NCBI GenBank assembly: GCA_030600975.1
Contig: JAUVUL010000066.1
Coordinates: 1 to 7,661, forward strand
Direction: 5' to 3'
From: Candidatus Aegiribacteria sp.
GTDB taxonomy: Bacteria > Fermentibacterota > Fermentibacteria > Fermentibacterales > JCC-6
Length of the DNA: 7,661 nt
Shown here: in pieces, positions 1-6,297 of the stretch
How positions within the stretch are numbered: the first letter of the stretch is position 1
Layout of the letters: every line of letters starts with the position of its first letter
The notes under the pieces: model-generated
Database searches by the model: none
The model's input: the letters and a program-made list of their open reading frames with translations, nothing else
What the model was told of the DNA's origin: nothing
Program-made: the position numbers and the translations under genes

Positions 1-1652
1 CGGACACCGAGGTGCTCCTCCATCTTTACGAGGAGCTTGATGACGGGTTTCTTGAGCATCTGAACGGCATGTACGCCCTTGCAATCTGGGACATGAAAGA
101 AAACAGGCTTATCCTCGCGAGGGATCCATTCGGGATCAAACCGCTTTTTTACATGGAGTATGACGGTAATTTCTGGTTCGCCTCTGAGATTAAATCACTT
201 CTGCAGGCACCTGATTTCAGCAGAGAACCATCTCCTGAAGCCCTTTATCACTACCTGTCCTACGATTACATTCCCGATACACTTACTCCTTTCAAAGGGA
301 TCCATGAACTGGCACCGGGAAAAGTCATCGAAGTCAGACCGGGCAGAGGGATTGTCTCCGAGAAGAGTATCTTTGAGATGGAATACGTTATTGACCCGTC
401 CATAGATGAAAACACTGCTGTTGAGGAATCCGCGCGTCTTCTCAGGGCATCTGTTGAAAGACGGCTGATCTCCGATGTTCCTGTCGGTGTTATGCTTTCG
501 GGGGGAATTGATTCCAGCGCCCTTACGATGTTGATGGCCCGGATAAGAGGTAACGGCGGATTCCATACATTTTCGCTCGCTTTTGAAGATCCTTCATTTG
601 ACGAATCATGGGCTGCTGAAACAGTGGCGAGTTCCATAGGGTCGGATCATCACAGTATCAGGGTGACTCCTGAGAAAGTCGCTTCCCTGCTTCCAGGCTA
701 TCTTGCTCATATCGATGAGCCCTATGCCGACGGCTCTGCAATACCCACATGGCTCCTTGCATGTGAGGCTTCGGATTTCATCACAGTTTTGCTGTCCGGC
801 GAAGGCGGTGACGAGGTGTTTGCCGGATATGACACCCATGCAGCCCTGAAAGTTCGGAACTGGTATAGAAAAGCTATCCCCGGATTTCTGAGGAAAGCGG
901 TGATAAAACCCATGGTTCACATGCTACCGGTTTCCCATAAGAAACTCAGTTTTGAATTCAAGGCAAAGAGATTTACTGAAGGCGCTGAACTCGGCGTATC
1001 GGAATCTCACTTCTTCTGGAGAGCAGTGCTTTCAGATGATGCAAAAGCTGAAGTTCTGTCGGGAGGTTTTCTCGCGGATAATTTACCTCCTTCCAATGAC
1101 TATTTCAGGCGAATTTACAACAGATGCCATGCCGATGATGATCTGAACCGCATTCTCTGTATTGATTTATCCTGCCATCTGCCACACGATCTGATGATCA
1201 AGAACGACAGAATGACAATGGCCCATTCAATTGAAGCCAGGGTTCCCTTCACCGACATGGAGCTTTTCAGATTCATGGCAAAGGTTCCGGTTGACTGCAA
1301 GCTTCCGGGACTCAGGAAAAAACAGATTCTTCGGAAAGCAATGAAAGGACTTCTACCGGACAAAATCCTGAAAAAAAAGAAAGTCGGTCTGGAGATTCCT
1401 TACTCCAACTGGTTCAGAAGCAACCTTATGGAGTTCTCCAGGGATGTCCTTTCAGGTTCTTCAGCTCTTGATTCAGGACTTCTGAATGCAGATGGAATAG
1501 AAGTGCTCTGGAGCGAGCACCAGAAAATGAGGCATGATCACGGCCGTGCACTCTGGGGGCTTCTCAACTATATGCTCTGGTATGATATGTACATATCTTC
1601 CGATAATTATATCTCATATATAAATAGACCTGAAAGAGGGAGGCCGGGTTGA
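1..1652 (+). CDS. asnB: Asparagine synthase (glutamine-hydrolysing) type amidotransferase, 5' partial
   Basis: The reading frame is open from the left edge (first full codon at 3, visible start DTEVLLHLYEE), so the GTG at 12 is internal and the gene begins outside the window. About 549 residues are visible. The missing N-terminus, which should hold the catalytic Cys2 of the Ntn glutaminase domain, is roughly 75-80 residues judging from usual AsnB lengths of 600-650. Numbering from the first visible codon, the end of the glutaminase domain shows LNGMYALAIWD (about 20-30) and RDPFGIKPLFY (40-50). The synthetase domain has the ATP PP-loop SGGIDSS (166-172), SGEGGDE (265-271) and DRMTMAHSIEARVPF (402-416). 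By family, glutamine ammonia is moved to an AMP-activated carboxylate. In polysaccharide loci, relatives often amidate sugars rather than make asparagine, and that is the likelier role here by context. The stop overlaps the next start by 4 bp. The family call is secure; the substrate is unknown. Confidence 0.95.
   Translation, partial: DTEVLLHLYEELDDGFLEHLNGMYALAIWDMKENRLILARDPFGIKPLFYMEYDGNFWFASEIKSLLQAPDFSREPSPEALYHYLSYDYIPDTLTPFKGIHELAPGKVIEVRPGRGIVSEKSIFEMEYVIDPSIDENTAVEESARLLRASVERRLISDVPVGVMLSGGIDSSALTMLMARIRGNGGFHTFSLAFEDPSFDESWAAETVASSIGSDHHSIRVTPEKVASLLPGYLAHIDEPYADGSAIPTWLLACEASDFITVLLSGEGGDEVFAGYDTHAALKVRNWYRKAIPGFLRKAVIKPMVHMLPVSHKKLSFEFKAKRFTEGAELGVSESHFFWRAVLSDDAKAEVLSGGFLADNLPPSNDYFRRIYNRCHADDDLNRILCIDLSCHLPHDLMIKNDRMTMAHSIEARVPFTDMELFRFMAKVPVDCKLPGLRKKQILRKAMKGLLPDKILKKKKVGLEIPYSNWFRSNLMEFSRDVLSGSSALDSGLLNADGIEVLWSEHQKMRHDHGRALWGLLNYMLWYDMYISSDNYISYINRPERGRPG
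1638..1643 (+). promoter_or_regulatory. Ribosome binding site fixing a TTG start
   Basis: GGGAGG lies 5 nt before the TTG at 1649, inside the last codons of the asparagine synthase gene. It supports the TTG as the start of the FAD oxidoreductase. The protein then opens with MIRKVAVLGAGPAG, exactly where a Rossmann FAD-binding fold should begin. Confidence 0.75.
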
Positions 1653-3064
1653 TACGCAAAGTAGCTGTTCTTGGTGCCGGTCCGGCCGGACTGTGGGTGG
1701 CAAAAACACTTCTTGAAACCCATCCGGATCTGGATGTGATGGTTATAGATCGGAATGTCACTCCCGGAGGTATGACAGCCAGCTTCAGCTATAGAGACCT
1801 TGTCTTTGATTTTGGCAGCCATCGGCTTCACCCGGCTGCTTCCCGGGAACTGCTGAAAGAAATCCGTCACCTTCTGGGAAGTGAGCTTCTGGAACGACCA
1901 AGAAACGGCAGGATATTCCTCAACGGGAGATTCGTTAAGTTCCCTCTGAAACCAATGAATCTCATGGCCAATCTGCCGCCGTCCTTTACGCTGGGTGTAG
2001 TACGGGATCTTATTTCAAGCCCTTTCAGGAAAAAGGCATGCGAGAACGCAACCTTCAGAGAAGTACTGATCTCGGGAGTGGGACCCACCATCAGCGGAGA
2101 GTTCTATTTCCCCTACGCCGAAAAACTGTGGGGGCTCCCTCCCGAACTTCTTCACGGTATACAGGCCAAAAAGCGGATCGCCTCAGGCAGCATCGGTAAA
2201 ATAGTACTCAAGGCTCTGAAGGCAGTTACAGGCTCCAAAGCGGATACGAACATCTTCTACTATCCTGCTGGTGGATTCGGACGCATCTGCGAGAAGACCG
2301 CGGTGAGGATTGCAAATCTCGGAGGCAGTATCATTCAGGGCAGCAGAATTGACACGATCAGTATTCATGACCGCGGAATAGTGATTACTGCAGAAGATAA
2401 CGAAGGACGTTCAGAGGAAATCGAAGCGGATTTCATCTTCTCAACGATCCCTGTCACTGAACTGTGCGAAGCTCTTTCTCCCCGGCCTTCGGAGAACATA
2501 ATTGAGTCACTGAGCAAGCTCTCCTACCGCTCCATGATTCTAAGCTTTCTGGAACTTGATACTCCCCGCTACACTGAATTCGACGCTCATTATTTTCCAG
2601 GAACGGATATCGTTTTTTCACGGATGTCGGAGCAGAAGAACTATTCCAATTCCTCGGATCCACCTGACAGAACAGGAGTCTGCTTTGAAATTCCATGCTG
2701 GAGTACCGATTCCATCTGGAAAATGGGAAACGAAGAGGTTACAGAGATCGTAATAAAGAATCTTGAACTGGCGGAACTCCCTGCAGTTCCTGTAATAAGC
2801 AGTTTCGTTAAACGAATTTCATACGCATACCCCTCATATTCGCTTGGATACCGCAGCGCCTTTGATGAAGTGGACAACTATCTGAGCAGCATCGGCAATC
2901 TCATTACTCTGGGAAGACAGGGACTCTTTGCCCATGACAATACTCATCATACAATTGAAATGGGTGTTGCTGCAGCGAACTGCTTCACTCCCGAAACCGG
3001 TCTTGATAGAGGCAGATGGTCCTCCTGCAGAGCTGAGTTTCAGAAACACGTTGTTGTGGATTGA
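1649..3064 (+). CDS. FAD-dependent oxidoreductase, protoporphyrinogen oxidase / UDP-galactopyranose mutase-like
   Basis: A 471-residue flavoprotein of the amine oxidase / PPOX / UGM superfamily, likely cytosolic. The N-terminal dinucleotide-binding fold has GAGPAG at 9-14, an acidic end of the second strand (VIDRN, D34), then PGGMTASF (39-46) and FDFGSHRLHP (53-62). UGM-like stretches follow: NGRFVKFPLKP (92-102) and FPYAEKLWGLPPE (154-166). The C-terminal flavin-contacting segment LGRQGLFAHDN (421-431) precedes HHTIEMGVAAA. No membrane segment or signal peptide is seen. The family includes UDP-galactopyranose mutases, porphyrinogen oxidases and desaturases. Polysaccharide loci carry many such proteins of unsettled function, so UDP-sugar ring contraction is only one possibility. 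The TTG start overlaps the upstream stop (TTGA, 1649-1652), indicating translational coupling with the AsnB-like enzyme and probably a shared pathway step. The stop is 28 bp from the stop of the convergent membrane gene. Confidence 0.85.
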   Translation: MIRKVAVLGAGPAGLWVAKTLLETHPDLDVMVIDRNVTPGGMTASFSYRDLVFDFGSHRLHPAASRELLKEIRHLLGSELLERPRNGRIFLNGRFVKFPLKPMNLMANLPPSFTLGVVRDLISSPFRKKACENATFREVLISGVGPTISGEFYFPYAEKLWGLPPELLHGIQAKKRIASGSIGKIVLKALKAVTGSKADTNIFYYPAGGFGRICEKTAVRIANLGGSIIQGSRIDTISIHDRGIVITAEDNEGRSEEIEADFIFSTIPVTELCEALSPRPSENIIESLSKLSYRSMILSFLELDTPRYTEFDAHYFPGTDIVFSRMSEQKNYSNSSDPPDRTGVCFEIPCWSTDSIWKMGNEEVTEIVIKNLELAELPAVPVISSFVKRISYAYPSYSLGYRSAFDEVDNYLSSIGNLITLGRQGLFAHDNTHHTIEMGVAAANCFTPETGLDRGRWSSCRAEFQKHVVVD

Positions 3065-3075
3065 TCCCGGAGTTC

Positions 3076-3094
3076 AGGTAAAGGTCGATTACCT
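3076..3094. repeat. Short inverted repeat at a convergent gene junction
   Basis: AGGTAA (3076-3081) and TTACCT (3089-3094) form a perfect 6-bp inverted repeat around a 7-nt loop. It lies between the FAD oxidoreductase stop (3062-3064) and the minus-strand membrane gene, and covers part of that gene's stop codon (3093-3095). No T-run follows on either strand, so it is not a standard intrinsic terminator. It may help both transcripts end. Confidence 0.35.
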
Positions 3095-4430
3095 ATCTGC
3101 TGAAAGGCTCAAGTTCCGCTCCCGGATCTTCAAGTCGGAGCTGAAGCAGATTCTCGATGTATTCGTGAAGCTTTGATTGAGTGTGGAACTGAGCATCTTC
3201 GCCAGGTATTATGGTTACGAACATCTCGGGTCTTGAGTACAGAATATCCAGCGAATAATGTCCTTCCTCCGAATTCCCGATTATGAATGTCACCGCTTCA
3301 TCACATATCATCGGGGTATGAACAACTTCATCAATGGTTCCTCTGCTCCATAGAACTGAGAATCCCAGAATCAACGCTATTAGAACGTACCCGGCTGAAC
3401 TCCCCGCTCTGCCGAACCTCTTCCCGGCCCACTGAATGAAAAGGGACAGCACACCTGCCACGGCCAGACCACCCCAGAGCCAGGGAAGCCAGAGAAAACA
3501 TTTCTGTATCCAGAATACGGGAATATGAAGAAATCCCACGAACAGACAGAAAGAACCATACCTGATATCCGCCGGAATTCTGCCGGTAAAGGTTGCCACT
3601 GCAGCAGCGAGAATGCACAAGCCCCCTGCAACGGGAAGTAACGATGACGGCAGAGTCAAGGGAAAACTCCAGGAAACCATCTGGCCCAGGAGGCTCAGGT
3701 AATCAACGCCGGTATTGTATACTGTGGGATTACCCATCGGAATTCGTAGCAACAGTCTCAAGGAGAAGTACAAGACCGCCACAGCGGTCATCCCTCCCCA
3801 CAGGACGATATCCCGCTTCAGTGTATCGGTGATTTTTCTGCCCGCGACAATCACACTCCAGGAAAACAGGAAAAGTGAATAGTAGAAGATAGATTCCTTG
3901 CTGCAGACACCGGCTGAAAAGATCAGAAGGGAAACGAGAAGCCATTTCCTTCTCCCTTCGGATGCATCTATCGCCCTGTCATATGCCAGCAGTGCTCCCA
4001 ATATGAAAAGGGTCAATATCCTGTCATTTCTACCCACAAATGTAACAAGCGAATGACTTTGCAGCGGAAGAACAGCCCAGATCGTTACCGCCAGTACTGA
4101 AACGAATCGATTGAACCGTCTTCTGAAAAGAAGGTAGGCCATGAGGAAGACAATCCATGACAGGAGCAGATCAGTAAGATGATAATAAAAGAAGGAGGTT
4201 CCCCATAAAGAGAAATCAATAAAAAATGAAATACCGTAAAGCGGACGTATTATTCCGTAGGAATAACTCTCCGCTGCAGCCCAGCTGAAATTGCTGACAT
4301 CCATAAACAGGAATGGTTTAATAAATCTCCCGAGAGTTTCGATGTCTGAGGGAGTGAAGGCAATTCTGTAGGTACCGGTAATAAGAATCGCCAGCGGGAG
4401 TATTCCTAAAACAGCGATCCGGAAAAGCAT
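3093..4430 (-). CDS. Polytopic membrane protein, GT-C (PMT/TMTC-like) glycosyltransferase candidate
   Basis: From the ATG at 4430 the protein has 445 residues with about 11 hydrophobic segments (near 2-21, 84-102, 109-127, 137-151, 163-179, 182-196, 209-227, 259-281, 291-309, 313-332, 345-361) and a soluble C-terminal tail of about 80 residues. RPLYGISFFID (62-72), WGTSFFYYHLTDLLL (76-90), VLPLQSHS (120-127), FVGRNDRILTLF (131-142) and SKES (177-180) follow the order seen in bacterial TMTC/PMT-type proteins (RPL..LS, YHL.N.LLH, HP.., GR.D, K.). D29 in the first external loop is a candidate for the usual acidic catalytic residue. Such enzymes use polyprenyl-phosphate sugars on the outer face of the membrane. 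No TPR repeats are present, unlike many TMTC proteins. The ATG has GGAG 4 nt upstream; in-frame TTG codons at 4487 and 4493 would add 19-21 basic residues and remain possible. It is the only minus-strand gene between two plus-strand units, so it needs its own promoter. Substrate unknown. Confidence 0.75.
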   Translation of the reverse strand: MLFRIAVLGILPLAILITGTYRIAFTPSDIETLGRFIKPFLFMDVSNFSWAAAESYSYGIIRPLYGISFFIDFSLWGTSFFYYHLTDLLLSWIVFLMAYLLFRRRFNRFVSVLAVTIWAVLPLQSHSLVTFVGRNDRILTLFILGALLAYDRAIDASEGRRKWLLVSLLIFSAGVCSKESIFYYSLFLFSWSVIVAGRKITDTLKRDIVLWGGMTAVAVLYFSLRLLLRIPMGNPTVYNTGVDYLSLLGQMVSWSFPLTLPSSLLPVAGGLCILAAAVATFTGRIPADIRYGSFCLFVGFLHIPVFWIQKCFLWLPWLWGGLAVAGVLSLFIQWAGKRFGRAGSSAGYVLIALILGFSVLWSRGTIDEVVHTPMICDEAVTFIIGNSEEGHYSLDILYSRPEMFVTIIPGEDAQFHTQSKLHEYIENLLQLRLEDPGAELEPFSR

Positions 4431-4560
4431 CAGTCTCCGTCCGGTGAGACTGTTCAAGCGCAGAATGACAGATTCTTTTCCGCTCAAAACCAATTCCCTG
4501 CTTTTTCAGACCATTCGAGATTGACTGCTAAAACACTACCCCGGAGAACACTTCCCAGCC

Positions 4561-4577
4561 TCCTGTCCAAGACAGGA
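4561..4577. repeat. Perfect 7-bp hairpin in the divergent intergenic region
   Basis: TCCTGTC (4561-4567), the loop CAA, and GACAGGA (4571-4577) form a perfect, compact hairpin. It would fall in the 5' leader of the minus-strand membrane gene if that gene starts from the weak promoter-like sequence near 4604-4609. No T-run follows, so it is not an intrinsic terminator; an operator or leader structure is possible. Confidence 0.4.
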
Positions 4578-4813
4578 ATACCGATGGCAATCCTGCACTG
4601 TCTAATATACTGAAACGTTGATGAACACAATGAACGATACTCGCGGAGAGGGAGCATCATCCAGTGTTGCACTATTTATTAATCGCGGTAAATCATTCTT
4701 TCCATCACCCGGTAACTTCTGATAAGCATCGAAAAAGAAAATATATGTATGATACATTACCTGCAACCTTGAATTGCAGCAACCACGGCTATATGTTTCA
4801 AGAAGCATGAACC

Positions 4814-4818
4814 GGAGG
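4814..4818 (+). promoter_or_regulatory. Ribosome binding site deciding a TTG start
   Basis: A full GGAGG is placed 6 nt before the TTG at 4825. The in-frame ATG at 4807 lies upstream of this SD and has only a weak AAGAAG before it, so the TTG is the better start. Confidence 0.75.
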
Positions 4819-4824
4819 AATACT

Positions 4825-5724
4825 TTGGATAAGAGGATCAGAATCTCTGGATTCACATTTGTAAGGGATGCAATCCGCCTTGATTATCCCATAGAGGAAT
4901 CCATCAGGTCAGCCCTTCCGATAGTCGATGAGTATATAGTCAATGTTGGCGACTGTACCGATAACACCCTGGAAGTGGTAAGGAATATCGGGGATCCCAG
5001 GATCAGGATAACCGAAACCGACTGGAATCCTGACAGATTTGTGGATGGTGCAACAATTGCCGACCAGACCAATATCGCCCTTGATCAGTGCCGGTATCCA
5101 TGGTGTCTCTATCTTCAGGCTGATGAAGTGATACATGAAGAGGATTTCCCCGTGATAGTCAGGGCCATGGAGAAATACGACTCCAGGGATGATGTTGATG
5201 GACTTCTCTTCCACTACAATCACCTATGGGGCAGCTACAAGAGGGTTCACAGAGGGCACAACTGGTACGACAGGGAAATTCGAGCAATAAAGAACGACAG
5301 GAATATAAGAAGCTGGAAAGATGCACAGAGCTTCAGAATAGATGGTAAGAAACTCCGCGTTGCCGATTGCGGTGCCTGGATTTACCACTACGGGTGGGTT
5401 CGTCATCCAGAGGTGATGAGAAGAAAAACGATAATAATGGACAGTTTTTATCATGATGATGAATGGATGAAAAAAAAGCATTCCGATTCCGGTAAACCAT
5501 GGGATTATGGTCCCCTTGACAGGATACCTCTACTCAGCGGGACACATCCTGCAGTGATGCGGGAGCGGATAGAGAACAAAAACTGGAGGGCAGAGGATTA
5601 CTCCGACCCGGATAATCCTCCTGACCATGAACACCTTCAACCCTGGTGTAGAATACACTCCGCTTTTGAACGGTTGATCGGAAGAAAAATAGGTGGATAT
5701 TCCAACTGGATACTGGTAAAATAG
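4825..5724 (+). CDS. Family 2-like glycosyltransferase
   Basis: A 299-residue soluble protein. The N-terminus ISGFTFVRDAIRLDYP (7-22) followed by ESIRSALPIVDEYIVNVG (25-42) is the opening of a GT-A, GT2-like fold. Nucleotide-binding acidic residues are likely in D43-D46. LYLQADEVIHEED (96-108) holds the DXD-like position, here QADE (98-101). LFHYNHLWGSY (128-138), WYDREIRAIKN (147-157) and WIYHYGWVRHPEVM (185-198) match my memory of a group of glycosyltransferases found in polysaccharide loci. No membrane segment is seen, so it probably acts at the cytoplasmic face on a nucleotide sugar donor. The TTG start is chosen for the GGAGG at 4814-4818; an ATG at 4807 would add 6 residues. Residues 216-218 are encoded by an A8G run (5470-5478). 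The gene ends 5 bp from the stop of the convergent hydrolase-like gene. Donor and acceptor cannot be told. Confidence 0.85.
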   Translation: MDKRIRISGFTFVRDAIRLDYPIEESIRSALPIVDEYIVNVGDCTDNTLEVVRNIGDPRIRITETDWNPDRFVDGATIADQTNIALDQCRYPWCLYLQADEVIHEEDFPVIVRAMEKYDSRDDVDGLLFHYNHLWGSYKRVHRGHNWYDREIRAIKNDRNIRSWKDAQSFRIDGKKLRVADCGAWIYHYGWVRHPEVMRRKTIIMDSFYHDDEWMKKKHSDSGKPWDYGPLDRIPLLSGTHPAVMRERIENKNWRAEDYSDPDNPPDHEHLQPWCRIHSAFERLIGRKIGGYSNWILVK

Positions 5725-5738
5725 AATGCTTACCAGTA
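5711..5738. terminator. Inverted repeat over two convergent stop codons, possible bidirectional terminator
   Basis: TACTGGTAA (5711-5719) and TTACCAGTA (5730-5738) form a perfect 9-bp inverted repeat with a 10-nt loop. The left arm is in the last codons of the glycosyltransferase and the right arm covers the final codons and stop (5730-5732) of the opposite gene. Both transcripts would carry the same hairpin at their 3' ends. A T-tract is missing, so factor-independent termination is uncertain; 3'-end protection is an alternative. Confidence 0.5.
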
Positions 5739-6203
5739 AACTTTCGATCGGTGTTTAACCCATGCCCGGAGTAATTGCTTTTTGTGTGAAATTCGCCATA
5801 TAATCGAAAAGAATTCAGGATTGCAGGGGTAGCTTCTGATGTCCAGCAGAAGGTGGAGGATAACTCCAGCCCCTCCCCACATCAGCAGTCGTGACGTCAG
5901 TATTACACCGGCTCCAGCCAGCAGCAGCGCAAATTCGATACAGTGAAGCGCTGGGAAGATCCAATTTGACGGAATGACTCGTTTAATTGAGTATCTTTTC
6001 TCCAGTTGCTTTTCGTTTCGGAAAATGCTTTGAAAAAGCGCCACGGGATTTGCCGGATGACCGGCGGAAACAAAACTTCCAATATGATCTATATCCAGAA
6101 AACCGCCGAAAAGAAATATTCCAGCGGCTGCTGCAGGTCCAGCAGTTGCACCTGAAATCACCGCAGCAGCGGCACTTGCTGAAATGTGGGTTATTGCTCT
6201 CAT
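5730..6203 (-). CDS. Small membrane protein resembling membrane-bound metal-dependent hydrolases (YdjM-like)
   Basis: A 157-residue protein with an Ala-rich hydrophobic N-terminus and hydrophobic segments near 8-36, 82-104 and 106-121, ending in a basic tail. Possible metal-binding residues sit at the places expected for this family of small membrane proteins: THI (H6), LDIDH (D37, D39, H40), LHCIE (H87, E90) and LHLLLD (H117, D121). The likeness to the YdjM / LexA-binding inner-membrane group is a judgement by motif pattern, and hydrolase activity is not proven for most members. The ATG at 6203 is the first start in frame, but no good SD precedes it, so translation may be weak. It is divergent from the aminotransferase (94 bp apart, shared control region) and convergent with the glycosyltransferase. 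A role in lipid-linked glycan handling is only a guess from context. Confidence 0.65.
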   Translation of the reverse strand: MRAITHISASAAAAVISGATAGPAAAAGIFLFGGFLDIDHIGSFVSAGHPANPVALFQSIFRNEKQLEKRYSIKRVIPSNWIFPALHCIEFALLLAGAGVILTSRLLMWGGAGVILHLLLDIRSYPCNPEFFSIIWRISHKKQLLRAWVKHRSKVYW

Positions 6204-6231
6204 CAGGCAAATCTACTGGAAGGGTGCTGAC

Positions 6232-6260
6232 CGGACAATGACGATATAGTAGATTATAAT
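6232..6260 (+). promoter_or_regulatory. Sigma-70-type promoter for the aminotransferase gene
   Basis: A perfect TATAAT (-10) at 6255-6260 lies 17 nt after CGGACA at 6232-6237, a 4/6 match to TTGACA. Transcription would start near 6266-6268, giving a leader of about 30 nt. The spacing is ideal and the promoter points at a gene with a strong ribosome site. Confidence 0.6.
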
Positions 6261-6280
6261 TTATTAAATAAATGTTCATT
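6253..6280 (-). promoter_or_regulatory. Possible opposing promoter for the hydrolase-like gene
   Basis: ATTATAAT (6253-6260) is a palindrome, so TATAAT also reads on the minus strand (6258 to 6253). A minus-strand TTGAAT (6283 to 6278) lies 19 nt upstream, longer than the usual 17. If used, it would drive the 5730-6203 gene and compete with the plus-strand promoter for the same DNA. Confidence 0.3.
6259..6273. promoter_or_regulatory. AT-rich palindrome at the expected transcription start, candidate operator
   Basis: ATTTATT (6259-6265), a single A, and AATAAAT (6267-6273) make a perfect 7-bp-arm palindrome. It overlaps the end of the -10 box and the likely start site of the aminotransferase transcript, a typical place for a repressor. 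AT-rich sequence yields such palindromes by chance fairly easily. Confidence 0.3.
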
Positions 6281-6287
6281 CAATTCC

Positions 6288-6292
6288 GGAGG
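6288..6292 (+). promoter_or_regulatory. Ribosome binding site of the aminotransferase gene
   Basis: GGAGG lies 5 nt before the ATG at 6298 and supports that start. Confidence 0.8.
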
Positions 6293-6297
6293 TAAGT

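Larger units (their letters stand above)
4494..4824. other. Gene-poor intergenic region between divergent genes
   Basis: No convincing gene is seen here. It separates the minus-strand GT-C-like gene from the plus-strand glycosyltransferase, so it should hold promoters for both. On the plus strand TATGAT at 4748-4753 resembles a -10 box but has no good -35 partner. On the minus strand TATATT (4609 to 4604) is similarly weak. Perfect small inverted repeats occur at 4561-4577 (listed separately) and at 4761-4779 (CTGCAA, 7-nt loop, TTGCAG). An ATTTATTAA block lies at 4674-4682. Confidence 0.5.

Noticed and set aside
195..920. Several 60-120 codon minus-strand frames inside the asparagine synthase gene
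   Set aside because: They are antisense shadows of a strongly coding frame, with no SD sites or motifs.
3063..3127. GATCCCGGAG and CTCCCGGATC as an outer stem around the first convergent junction
   Set aside because: The arms mismatch in the centre, each is nearly self-complementary, and the right arm lies well inside the membrane gene; likely chance.
3331..3631. Additional minus-strand frames within the membrane protein gene
   Set aside because: They are out-of-frame readings of the GT-C-like gene, which has coherent membrane topology in its own frame.
4484..4672. 62-codon minus-strand frame upstream of and overlapping the start of the membrane gene
   Set aside because: It starts with GTG without an SD, has no recognisable motif and lies in a region with intergenic character; a leader peptide cannot be excluded but is unsupported.
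4725..4795. Promoter for the glycosyltransferase gene (TATGAT at 4748-4753, or TTGAAT with TATATG at 4790-4795)
   Set aside because: No candidate has both boxes with good match and spacing; mentioned only in the intergenic entry.
4602..4856. 84-codon minus-strand frame across the glycosyltransferase start
   Set aside because: It overlaps the N-terminus of a well-supported gene and its control region, and the translation has no family features.
6111..6180. GCTGC/GCAGC-rich repeated sequence
   Set aside because: It is explained by the alanine-rich N-terminus of the minus-strand hydrolase-like protein.
5983..6279. 98-codon minus-strand and 84-codon plus-strand frames overlapping the hydrolase-like gene
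   Set aside because: The chosen frame has ordered His/Asp motifs and hydrophobic segments; the others show Cys/Arg/Ser-rich or Gln/Arg-rich noise typical of frame shadows.
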